DNA from: Flavobacterium sp.
GTDB lineage: Bacteria > Bacteroidota > Bacteroidia > Flavobacteriales > Flavobacteriaceae
Reading direction: 5' to 3'
Length of the DNA: 64,000 nucleotides
Assembly: GCF_029945805.1 (NCBI RefSeq)
Contig: NZ_JAQSDH010000038.1
Span: forward strand, 124,001-188,000
The notes beneath the pieces were generated by a model, which saw only the letters and a list, made by a program, of their open reading frames with translations, made no database searches and had not been told where the DNA came from. This document shows positions 7,645-15,613 of this stretch, one piece after another (position 1 is the stretch's first letter; the number at the start of each line of letters is the position of its first letter). A program made the translations under genes and the position numbers.

Positions 7645-7691
7645 GAGTAAATATAAAGTATCTCAAGCTAATGAGATGATTTTATTTTCAT

Positions 7692-9929
7692 TTAAAATTT
7701 GGCTCCAATACTAACGTAGAATGTTCTTCCTTCGCTGGGTAAAATTCCTGGGCCAGGATATCCGCCACTTCTTCTTGTGGCATATACTTCGTCAGTAAAA
7801 TTGTTAACTCCAGCCCGAACGTTGTAGTTGTCTAGAAACTTGTACTCTGCTGATAGGTCAAAAACGCGGTAGGCATCTACTATTCCAGTAACGCCATTTG
7901 CAGAAGCAGTTTGCGTGTTAGTAGCATCGGTAAATATTTTTCCTGAAATTTTATGTTGAATCGTAGTTGAAAAATTATTATTACTCCATGACACTCCAAC
8001 ATTATGAATGTAGCGTGGCGCATTTTCTACGCGATTACCCGATAAGTTGCTTTCTGTAATTATGATATTTGGAGCGGTTCCTGCTGTTGTAAATGTTGTA
8101 AAATCAACATATTTAGAGTCGATAAACGAAACAGTTGCAAAAACATCTAAATTACCATATGGTTTTTCAACGCCGAAAAATCGGGTAACATTTAGATCTA
8201 CAAATCCTTCAATTCCTTTATTTACTGTTTCTCCCAAATTGGTTCTGAACAAGAAAGTTCCTTGCGTTGGATCGTTGTTTACAAATTGTCGAACGCCACC
8301 TATTCTATTGTTATAACTCAGGTAAAATAAGCTGAAGTCAAAATTTAAAAAGCCATTATGAGTGCCGCGGTATCCTAAATCTGCGTTAAAACCTGAAGCA
8401 TCTTTTAAGTTGGGATCAATTACATCCGTAACTGCTGGCGGTGTTAAATCGGAAAATAAAACTGGGCGGAAAGCTTGAGTAATGTTGGCATAAATATTAG
8501 TACTTCTGAATTTGTATTCAAATCCAATTCCCAACAAGGGTTGGTTCCTAGTAATTGTTTTTTCGGCTAATACAATAGCATCGCCAGAACTAATTCCTAA
8601 TCTTCCGTTGCCGACAGATGAAATATATTCATAACGTAAACCTGGTGTTACACTAAACTTTTCTGTTATTTTAAATTGATTCTCGGCAAAAATGGCCAAA
8701 TTTCTCGTAGTAAAATCTAAATCTCTTGGATATTCATTTTCAACAAACAGATCAAAATCTGAACCTGTTGTTCCTTGTCCTTGTTGTTTTCTCTCTGTTT
8801 TTGCCTGATACATCCGAATACCAAATGCCAGATTATTTTTTATTTTCCCAAGGCTATATCGGTATATACTTCTGGTTTCTAGTCCAAAGTTTTTGTAGAA
8901 ATCACGGTCTACTTGTCTATTAGAATAGTTGTTAGTTGCAGGATTGATTGCATCTTCAATGTTTGGAGTAGTGGTAACACCAACGCTATTTCTTTCGCCA
9001 ATTACGCCAAATAGTTTTGTGTTGAAATCCCAATTTTCGTTAATTTTTGTGTCCAAACTAAGAGAAAAGACATTCCATGGTGTTCCAAACCAGTTTCGTT
9101 TTCTTCCTGATTGTCTCGGATTGTCATTGAATTGTGCATCGGTTAAACCCCCTGGTTGCTGCATTTCGTAATCGGAATTAGTGTATTCAGCAGCAATTTT
9201 AGTTTTACCTGTAAAGCGATATTCTAAAAAGGCGTGTGTGTTTCTAACTGTGAAACGATTATTATCGCGCCATCCATTGCCACTTCGGGAATGGTTGTAA
9301 ATATAGTAAGAGAACTTTTTAAAATTTCCACCAATGGCGTTGTAAGAACTTATTAAGTTATAACTACCAACCGTGTTTTGTGTTTCAAAAGAAAACTTCT
9401 TCTTAGTTTCTCGTTTTAAGATATAGTTTAACATTCCGCCAAATTGAGGTCCGAATTGTAATGATGCGCCACCACGAATTAATTGAATCGTTTCAACTGC
9501 TTCCAGCGGTGGATTGTAATATGCTTCAGGATATCCAAAAACATCGGACGAAATATCATAACCGTTTTGCCGTGTATTGAGTTCCCAACTTCTATTCGGA
9601 CTCAAACCTCTAACACCTACGTTTATTTGAATTCCAGAGCCCTCGTTTTCCCAGACCGTTACTCCGGGAATCCTTGAGAAAACTTCTCGTGCGTTATTGG
9701 TCGTAAGATTTGCATTTATATTGGAAAGCTTTAAAACCTCATTTTTTTTACCCGAAAACAGCACATTGCCTTTCGTTTCTGGCATTCTTTCTGGGCTTTG
9801 TTGTTTGGCAAATAAGACTACAGGAGCCAATTTTTTTATGGTATCGTTATCGAATTCTTCAAATTGATCTTGGGCAAAAGTTGAAGAATATATAGTTGTA
9901 AAAAGTAAGACGAATAATGTAGCGCGCAT
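7692..9929 (-). CDS. TonB-dependent receptor, FecA-like (iron chelate or siderophore type)
   Basis: 745 residues with a signal peptide (MRATLFVLLFTTIYSSTFAQ). The plug domain is visible from about residue 70 (NAREVFSRIPGVTVWENEGS, INVGVRGLSPNRSW, VETIQLIRGGASLQFGPQFG), and the beta-barrel ends in the C-terminal aromatic strand YVSIGAKF. There is no CarboxypepD_reg-like N-terminal domain, so it is a plain receptor of the FecA/CirA kind that takes up ferric chelates with TonB energy. Its place between feoAB and the Cys-rich mini-protein and near the Nramp operon supports a metal substrate. The promoter at 9952-9982 carries two TTATTTAGAC sites in opposite orientation. Confidence 0.92.
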   Translation of the reverse strand: MRATLFVLLFTTIYSSTFAQDQFEEFDNDTIKKLAPVVLFAKQQSPERMPETKGNVLFSGKKNEVLKLSNINANLTTNNAREVFSRIPGVTVWENEGSGIQINVGVRGLSPNRSWELNTRQNGYDISSDVFGYPEAYYNPPLEAVETIQLIRGGASLQFGPQFGGMLNYILKRETKKKFSFETQNTVGSYNLISSYNAIGGNFKKFSYYIYNHSRSGNGWRDNNRFTVRNTHAFLEYRFTGKTKIAAEYTNSDYEMQQPGGLTDAQFNDNPRQSGRKRNWFGTPWNVFSLSLDTKINENWDFNTKLFGVIGERNSVGVTTTPNIEDAINPATNNYSNRQVDRDFYKNFGLETRSIYRYSLGKIKNNLAFGIRMYQAKTERKQQGQGTTGSDFDLFVENEYPRDLDFTTRNLAIFAENQFKITEKFSVTPGLRYEYISSVGNGRLGISSGDAIVLAEKTITRNQPLLGIGFEYKFRSTNIYANITQAFRPVLFSDLTPPAVTDVIDPNLKDASGFNADLGYRGTHNGFLNFDFSLFYLSYNNRIGGVRQFVNNDPTQGTFLFRTNLGETVNKGIEGFVDLNVTRFFGVEKPYGNLDVFATVSFIDSKYVDFTTFTTAGTAPNIIITESNLSGNRVENAPRYIHNVGVSWSNNNFSTTIQHKISGKIFTDATNTQTASANGVTGIVDAYRVFDLSAEYKFLDNYNVRAGVNNFTDEVYATRRSGGYPGPGILPSEGRTFYVSIGAKF

Positions 9930-9982
9930 GTCTAAATAATATAATTTTCGACAAAGATAAATATTATTCTTATTTAGACAAA
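9930..9982 (-). promoter_or_regulatory. Promoter of the TonB receptor with paired TTATTTAGAC sites
   Basis: On the minus strand the -7 element TATCTTTG (9952-9959) and a -33 TTTG (9979-9982) are 19 bases apart, an excellent match to the phylum consensus. TTATTTAGAC occurs on the plus strand at 9970-9979 overlapping the -33, and ATTATTTAGAC on the minus strand lies immediately before the ATG, so the promoter is flanked by a widely spaced inverted pair. The motif matches one at the mntH promoter. Confidence 0.65.
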
Positions 9983-10008
9983 ATATAAATAATAATTTTT
10001 TAAATCTT

Positions 10009-12114
10009 TTATTTCAAAAATTGATACGCTAGGAGCGCCGTTAAATAGGCAAATCCACTCATGAAAACCAATTGAATTATGGGCCATTTCCAAGAGTTAG
10101 TTTCTTTTTTAGTGATGGCAACCGTGCTCGCACACTGCATCGCGAAAGCGTAAAATAACAACAACGAAACGCCAGTGGCAAAGTTGAAAACTTTAGAACC
10201 ATCGGCGCGCACTTCAGTTTCCATTCTGTTTTTTATAGTCGATTCGTCGTCACTTTGACTTCCAACACTATAAATGGTTGCTAAGGTTCCTACAAAAACT
10301 TCACGTGCAGCGAAAGAGGTCACGACAGCAATTCCGATTTTCCAATCGTAACCTAAGGGCTTAATTGCAGGTTCAATAGATTTTCCGATGATTCCGATGT
10401 AAGAATTCTCTAGTTTATACTCCGAAACTCTGTCCGGGATAACCGATGGATTTATTTTATTCTGACTTGAATAAACTTCATTTTCAATGATTTGTTGCGC
10501 ATTTTTAAATTTTTCTCCCGGTCCGTGCGAACCCAAAAACCATAATATAATGGAGATGGCTAAAATGATTTTTCCAGCTCCGAAAACGAATGATTTTGTT
10601 TTCTCAAGAACATTGATACCAACATTTTTGAGAAGCGGCAATTTGTAATTGGGCATTTCAACAACAAAATACGATTTTGTTTTAAGTTTTAAAATCTTAT
10701 TCAGAATGAACGCGGAAAAAATCGCCATTGCAAATCCTAAAAGATATAAAATCATCAGGGTTAGACCTTGTAAGCTGAAGACTCCAAATAACCTTTTATT
10801 GGGAATTATCAATGCAATGATGATGGCATACACTGGCAAACGCGCTGAACAGGTTATGAAAGGCGTAACTAAAATTGTGATCAATCGTTCTTTCCAGTTC
10901 TCGATATTTCTTGCGCTCATAATTGCCGGAATTGCACAAGCAGTGCCCGAAATTAAAGGCACAACACTTTTCCCCGAGAGTCCGTAACGACGCATAATTT
11001 TGTCCATCAAGAAAACAACACGACTCATATAACCGCTTTCTTCGAGCATGGAAATGAAGAGAAATAGGAAGGCTATTTGCGGAATAAAAATGACGATTCC
11101 TCCAATTCCTGGAATGATTCCTTCACTGATTAGGTTGGTGAATTCTCCAGCAGGAAGATGTTTTTTTGCAAAATCCGCTAAAGATGCGAAACTCGAATCG
11201 ATAAAATCCATTGGATAACTCGACCAGTCAAAAATCGATTGGAAGATTAACAGTAAAACGCCAAAGAAAATTACGTAGCCAAATATTTTGTGTGTTAGAA
11301 CCCGATCTAATTTCGAACGCAAATCAGAAGCATTTTCAGAGTCAATCGCCAAACCAACTTTCAACGTATCGTTGATAAACTGATACCGTTTGATGGTTTC
11401 TTTTTGCTGCATTCTTTTTAATTCGGAATGCGGTTTTGTAAAAGAACTATTCATTTCTATCCGCTCCAAATTCAGGAAATTTACGTCCTGAGTAATCACC
11501 AGCCAAAGTTTGTAGAGTAATTGATTAGGAAACGCTATTCGGAGTCTGTTAAAATACTCCACATCGATACTTGAAGCATTCAAACAAGGTTCTGTTGACA
11601 ATGATTTGTAATCGGCAATTTGGTTTTTTAAATCGTCAATACCGATTCCTTTTCGGGTACTCACTAAAACTATTTTGGTTTTAAGTTGTTCTTCCAAATG
11701 TGGAATATCAAGTGAAATTCCTTTTGATTTCATCCGGTCGGTCATATTGACAACCAAAATAGTGGGAATTTCTAAATCTTTTATTTGGGTAAAAAGTAAA
11801 AGGTTTCGTTTTAAATTTTCAACATCGGTTACCACAACAGCAACATCAGGATAGAGCTTATCGTTTTTGTTGAGCAATAATTCAATAACCACATTTTCAT
11901 CAATCGAACTCGCATTTAAACTATAAGTTCCGGGCAGATCAAGAATATTAGCTTTAATATTATTGGGTAATTTGCAAAAGCCTAATTTTTTTTCTACTGT
12001 AATTCCAGGATAATTTCCAACTTGTTGATTCAATCCAGTTAACTGATTGAATACCGAAGTTTTTCCAGTATTTGGATTCCCAATAAGTGCTACAGTAATA
12101 TTTTGAATACTCAT
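10009..12114 (-). CDS. feoB: Ferrous iron transport protein B
   Basis: 701 residues. The N-terminal G domain has the P-loop GNPNTGKTS, the G3 motif DLPGTYSLN and the G4-like NMTDRMKSK. The membrane part begins near residue 275 and includes the gate motifs GYVIFFGVLLL, GTACAIPAIMSARNI and FITCSARLPVYA (Cys-containing), and AAREVFVGTLATIY, as in FeoB. It imports Fe2+ through the inner membrane, with GTP hydrolysis by the cytosolic domain. feoA lies six bases upstream in the same operon. No FeoC was seen. Confidence 0.97.
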   Translation of the reverse strand: MSIQNITVALIGNPNTGKTSVFNQLTGLNQQVGNYPGITVEKKLGFCKLPNNIKANILDLPGTYSLNASSIDENVVIELLLNKNDKLYPDVAVVVTDVENLKRNLLLFTQIKDLEIPTILVVNMTDRMKSKGISLDIPHLEEQLKTKIVLVSTRKGIGIDDLKNQIADYKSLSTEPCLNASSIDVEYFNRLRIAFPNQLLYKLWLVITQDVNFLNLERIEMNSSFTKPHSELKRMQQKETIKRYQFINDTLKVGLAIDSENASDLRSKLDRVLTHKIFGYVIFFGVLLLIFQSIFDWSSYPMDFIDSSFASLADFAKKHLPAGEFTNLISEGIIPGIGGIVIFIPQIAFLFLFISMLEESGYMSRVVFLMDKIMRRYGLSGKSVVPLISGTACAIPAIMSARNIENWKERLITILVTPFITCSARLPVYAIIIALIIPNKRLFGVFSLQGLTLMILYLLGFAMAIFSAFILNKILKLKTKSYFVVEMPNYKLPLLKNVGINVLEKTKSFVFGAGKIILAISIILWFLGSHGPGEKFKNAQQIIENEVYSSQNKINPSVIPDRVSEYKLENSYIGIIGKSIEPAIKPLGYDWKIGIAVVTSFAAREVFVGTLATIYSVGSQSDDESTIKNRMETEVRADGSKVFNFATGVSLLLFYAFAMQCASTVAITKKETNSWKWPIIQLVFMSGFAYLTALLAYQFLK

Positions 12115-12120
12115 TTTTGA

Positions 12121-12357
12121 CTATTTCTCGTGCAGTTCGACTTGAATCTCATGTGCCGTTTCTTTTCGAATTGCTAAATGAGAACCATTGTTTACATTAA
12201 GATATATTGGATCGCCAAGTGGTGCAATTTGCAAAACTTCTACTTCGTTATCTGGCAAACAACCCATTTCTAAAAGTTTTAGAGGTATTTTGTCCAAATC
12301 AACATAGATGATGGTTGCTTTGTCTCCAATTTTTAATAAATCAATAGTAGTTTTCAA
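12121..12357 (-). CDS. feoA: Ferrous iron transport protein A (TTG start)
   Basis: 78 residues forming one SH3-like FeoA domain: LLKIGDKATIIYVDLDKIPL, KLLEMGCLPDNEVEVLQIAP and DPIYLNVNNGSHLAIRKETA. It acts with FeoB in the cytoplasm. The start must be TTG at 12357, because a TAA stop lies in frame just two codons earlier and no ATG is present near the beginning of the domain. The -7 element TACTTTTG is 27 bases upstream. It is the first gene of the feoAB operon. Confidence 0.93.
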   Translation of the reverse strand: MKTTIDLLKIGDKATIIYVDLDKIPLKLLEMGCLPDNEVEVLQIAPLGDPIYLNVNNGSHLAIRKETAHEIQVELHEK

Positions 12358-12360
12358 TGC

Positions 12361-12425
12361 TTATTTAGATTGAATTAAGATTACAAAAGTAAGCATAAAA
12401 ATAGAACATAAAATGATAATTATCA
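12361..12425 (-). promoter_or_regulatory. feoAB promoter region with palindrome and TTATTTAG motif
   Basis: The minus-strand -7 element TACTTTTG is at 12384-12391. A perfect 12-base palindrome TGATAATTATCA (12414-12425) sits about 40 bases upstream of the expected transcript start and resembles a shortened Fur box. TTATTTAGATTGAATTAAGA (12361-12380) in the leader resembles the motif at the mntH and TonB receptor promoters. Which regulator binds is not determined. Confidence 0.55.
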
Positions 12426-12431
12426 GTTTAA

Positions 12432-13106
12432 CTAATTTTTGTCCGTTTCTGATAGCCAATTGATATCGTCAATTAAGCGTTTAACTTCTTCTTTTTTGGT
12501 TCCGTCATAAAATCCACGAACGCGTTTTTCAGCATCGACAAGCACGAAGTTTTCGGTATGAACCATGTCGTACAACTCGCTTGGTTTTCCCAATTTTACT
12601 GCCAAATACGATTTTCGTGCCATGGTGTAAATGTCTTTTTTATCGCCAGTAACCAAATTCCATTTGGAATCGATGACTCCTTTTTTCAAAGCATATTTTT
12701 TCAGAACCGGAACGCTATCAATTTCTGGAGTTACCGTATAGGACAAAATCATCACATCCGGATTATGGACAAAAGCTTTTTGCACATCAACCATATTGTC
12801 GGTCATAATAGGACAAATTGAACCGCAAGTTGTAAAGAAGAAATCGGCAACATAAATTTTACCTTCGTAGTCTTTTTGGGTAATGATTTTACCGTTTTGA
12901 TTAACAAATGAAAAGTCGGCAATCTTGTGTTCACGAGCTATATATTGTACGGTAGAATCCACCAATTCTGGATTCACATCTGAAGGATTGTATACTGGTA
13001 GTGTTTTAATAGGCTTTAAAACATTGTAAAAAAGGAAAATAGTAATGATGGAAAAAACCGCAAAAGTTCCTATGAAAATTCTGTATTTTTTTATAAAATC
13101 AAACAT
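12432..13106 (-). CDS. SCO1/SenC family protein (copper chaperone, thioredoxin fold)
   Basis: 224 residues, anchored by an N-terminal transmembrane helix (IFIGTFAVFSIITIFLFYNV). The periplasmic thioredoxin-like domain has the copper-binding CxxxC in TTCGSICPIMTDNM and the conserved His in DMVHTENFVLVD. Such proteins deliver copper to the CuA centre of cytochrome c oxidase or act as thiol reductases. It is transcribed in the same direction as feoAB and ends 75 bases before feoA; the palindromic feoAB control region lies between, so it is probably separate from that operon. Confidence 0.94.
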   Translation of the reverse strand: MFDFIKKYRIFIGTFAVFSIITIFLFYNVLKPIKTLPVYNPSDVNPELVDSTVQYIAREHKIADFSFVNQNGKIITQKDYEGKIYVADFFFTTCGSICPIMTDNMVDVQKAFVHNPDVMILSYTVTPEIDSVPVLKKYALKKGVIDSKWNLVTGDKKDIYTMARKSYLAVKLGKPSELYDMVHTENFVLVDAEKRVRGFYDGTKKEEVKRLIDDINWLSETDKN

Positions 13107-13241
13107 AATTTTTTATTTCATATCATTTTTAACCGAAGATCTGGAGTGCAAAAGTACGAAAGCAAGCTATTGATTGTAACATTTTATATGCGTTAAAGAC
13201 TTATATTTTTGTTAAAATATTTTTTCTTTACTTAGAAACGA

Positions 13242-13249
13242 TAAATTTG
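13242..13249 (+). promoter_or_regulatory. -7 element TAAATTTG for the M13 peptidase gene
   Basis: TAAATTTG fits TAnnTTTG and lies 27 bases before the ATG at 13277. No convincing -33 TTTG was found at the usual distance. Confidence 0.5.
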
Positions 13250-13276
13250 TACAAACTAACAAACAAACAACTACGT

Positions 13277-15331
13277 ATGAACTTCATTTCAAGCTCAAAA
13301 ACATTGGTAACTGCTCTTGTCATTGCAAGTGCTTTTCAAATCAATGCACAGCAAAAAGCACCAGGAATCAATACGTCCCTCATGGACAAGTCGATTAGTC
13401 CAAAAGACAATTTCTTTCAATTTGTAAACGGAACATGGTTGAAAAATACCGAGATCCCCGCTGATAAAACCCGTTGGGGAAGTTTTGATGAATTGCGTCA
13501 AAATACAGATAAGGACGCACTGGCAATCTTAAAAGAAGCCACAAACAATCCAAAATATGCACCAAATACAGATCAAGGTAAAGCAATCAGCATGTACAAA
13601 GCCGCTATGGACACTGTGGCAAGAAACAAGCAAGGAATTGATCCAATCAAACCTTATTTAGCAAAAATTAATGCCGTTAAGAACGTCAAAGATTTACAAA
13701 AATTAATGATGGAACAAGAAGCTAAAGGCGGAGGCGTTGGTTTCTTCGGATTTGGAATTGGAGCAGATGACAAAAATAGTAATAGAAATGTTGTTGGTCT
13801 TGGACCAGGCGGTTTAGGTTTACCTGACAAAGATTATTATGTTTCAGAGGATAAAGATTCTAAGGAAAAAAGAGAGAAATATCAGGTTCACGTTGCTAGA
13901 ATGTTAGCATTTCTTGGAGAAACTCCAGCACAAGCAAAAGCAGATGCTGTGAAAGTTTTGGCTTTAGAAATAGAAATGTCTAAACCCAGACTGGACAGAG
14001 TAGAGAGAAGAGATCCAAAAAAACAATACAATCCAACTGCTATTGGTGATTTGCAAAAAATGACTCCGATAATCGATTGGAATGCGTATTTAAAAGGTAT
14101 TGGATTGACAAAAGTGGATACCGTTGTTGTTTCCCAACCAAGATATATTGCCGCTTTACAAACTATTTTCACAGAAAACAAAGTTGATGATTGGAAAGCG
14201 TATATGCGTTGGAATTTAATAAGAGGCGCATCAGGACAATTGTCTACCGACATTGAAACGGCTAACTGGGAATTCTACGGAAAAGCGTTGACTGGAGCTT
14301 TGAAACAAAGACCACGTCACGAAAAAGCGCTTCAAGTAGTTAACGGAACTGTTGGTGAAGCTTTAGGGAAACTATATGTTGAGAAAATGTTCCCAGCAGA
14401 AGCAAAGGATAAAGCGTATAAAATGATTAAAAACGTGATGCGTGCTTATGAAAATAGAATCGATAACCTAATATGGATGTCGGCTGAAACCAAAGTAAAA
14501 GCAAAAGAAAAATTAAATGCATTAACCATTAAAATTGGTTATCCTGACAAATGGAAAGACTATTCTGCTTTAGTTGTTAAAAGCCCTGCTGATGGAGGAA
14601 GTTATTTTGACAATCTTAAAAATGTATCAGATTGGAACTGGAAACTTGATCTTGATAAAATGGGGAAACCAGTAGATAAAACAGAGTGGGGAATGTCACC
14701 ACAAACCGTAAACGCGTATTACAATCCATCTTACAACGAGATTGTTTTCCCAGCAGCGATTTTACAACCGCCTTTCTATGATTATAAAGCGGATGAAGCA
14801 GTAAATTATGGTGGAATTGGAGCGGTAATCGGACACGAAATCTCACATGGTTTTGATGATCAAGGAGCAACCTATAACGCAGAAGGAAATCTTGTTGACT
14901 GGTGGACGGCTGATGATTTGAAAAAATTCACTGCTTTAGGTGATGCTTTAGCGGACCAATATTCGGCTTTAGAACCCTTACCTGGAATACACGTTGATGG
15001 TAAATTTACATTAGGAGAAAACATTGGAGATTTAGGCGGAATCAATGCTGCTTATGACGGTTTACAATTGTACTTGAAAGAAAATAAAAGTCCAGGATTA
15101 ATTGATGGATACACGCCAGAACAACGTTTATTTATTTCTTGGGCAACCATCTGGAGAAGTAAAATGCGTGACGAAGCTTTGAAAAATCAAGTTAAAACAG
15201 ATCCGCATTCACCTGGAATGTACAGAGCTTATGTTCCTTTGTTAAACTTAGATACGTTCTACAGCGCTTTTGATATCAAAGAAGGTGATGGAATGTATGT
15301 TGAGCCAACCAAAAGAGTAAAAATCTGGTAA
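13277..15331 (+). CDS. M13 family metallopeptidase (neprilysin/PepO type), secreted
   Basis: 684 residues from ATG at 13277; an upstream in-frame TTG lies within the promoter. A signal peptide (LVTALVIASAFQINAQQ) precedes the M13 N-terminal domain (SPKDNFFQFVNGTWLKNTEI). The catalytic zinc site is GHEISHGFDDQG with the third ligand in LGENIGDLGG, and the C-terminal part includes DPHSPGMYRAYVPLLN. These enzymes cleave peptides of limited length and act outside the cytoplasm. The gene stands alone between an opposing SCO gene and a bidirectional terminator. Confidence 0.96.
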   Translation: MNFISSSKTLVTALVIASAFQINAQQKAPGINTSLMDKSISPKDNFFQFVNGTWLKNTEIPADKTRWGSFDELRQNTDKDALAILKEATNNPKYAPNTDQGKAISMYKAAMDTVARNKQGIDPIKPYLAKINAVKNVKDLQKLMMEQEAKGGGVGFFGFGIGADDKNSNRNVVGLGPGGLGLPDKDYYVSEDKDSKEKREKYQVHVARMLAFLGETPAQAKADAVKVLALEIEMSKPRLDRVERRDPKKQYNPTAIGDLQKMTPIIDWNAYLKGIGLTKVDTVVVSQPRYIAALQTIFTENKVDDWKAYMRWNLIRGASGQLSTDIETANWEFYGKALTGALKQRPRHEKALQVVNGTVGEALGKLYVEKMFPAEAKDKAYKMIKNVMRAYENRIDNLIWMSAETKVKAKEKLNALTIKIGYPDKWKDYSALVVKSPADGGSYFDNLKNVSDWNWKLDLDKMGKPVDKTEWGMSPQTVNAYYNPSYNEIVFPAAILQPPFYDYKADEAVNYGGIGAVIGHEISHGFDDQGATYNAEGNLVDWWTADDLKKFTALGDALADQYSALEPLPGIHVDGKFTLGENIGDLGGINAAYDGLQLYLKENKSPGLIDGYTPEQRLFISWATIWRSKMRDEALKNQVKTDPHSPGMYRAYVPLLNLDTFYSAFDIKEGDGMYVEPTKRVKIW

Positions 15332-15350
15332 TCAGAAAAATTTAGAATAA

Positions 15351-15378
15351 AAAACCTCAAGATAGTTCTTGAGGTTTT
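15351..15378. terminator. Bidirectional terminator between M13 peptidase and CBU_0592 genes
   Basis: AAAACCTCAAGA pairs perfectly with TCTTGAGGTTTT (12 bp, loop of four) with T runs on both strands. The hairpin includes the last codons of the leftward gene ending at 15357. Confidence 0.9.
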
Positions 15379-15608
15379 TTTATGCTTTTTACTAATCCAA
15401 TAATACTTATAATTACCCAAGTTCCTTCAAGAATTATGAAGGGCCAAAATAGAAGTAATACCGAAGCAAAACAAGCAATTCCACTTCCAACAATATTCAT
15501 CCAAAAGAATAAAGCTCCATCTCGATCTATTATTGAAAAAACACTTAGGAAATAGGCAATAAGTGTTACGCCAACGCCAACCATTCCAATGATATCAGTG
15601 GTATTCAT
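15357..15608 (-). CDS. Small CBU_0592-type membrane protein
   Basis: 83 residues with three hydrophobic segments (IGMVGVGVTLIAYFLSVF, ALFFWMNIVGSGIACFASVL, FWPFIILEGTWVIISIIGLV). The pattern, including the FILEGTW-like stretch, matches the small CBU_0592 family membrane proteins of unknown function. It begins five bases after the S9 peptidase stop, so it is the last gene of that minus-strand run and ends within the shared terminator. Confidence 0.75.
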   Translation of the reverse strand: MNTTDIIGMVGVGVTLIAYFLSVFSIIDRDGALFFWMNIVGSGIACFASVLLLFWPFIILEGTWVIISIIGLVKSIKKPQELS

Positions 15609-15613
15609 TAAAA

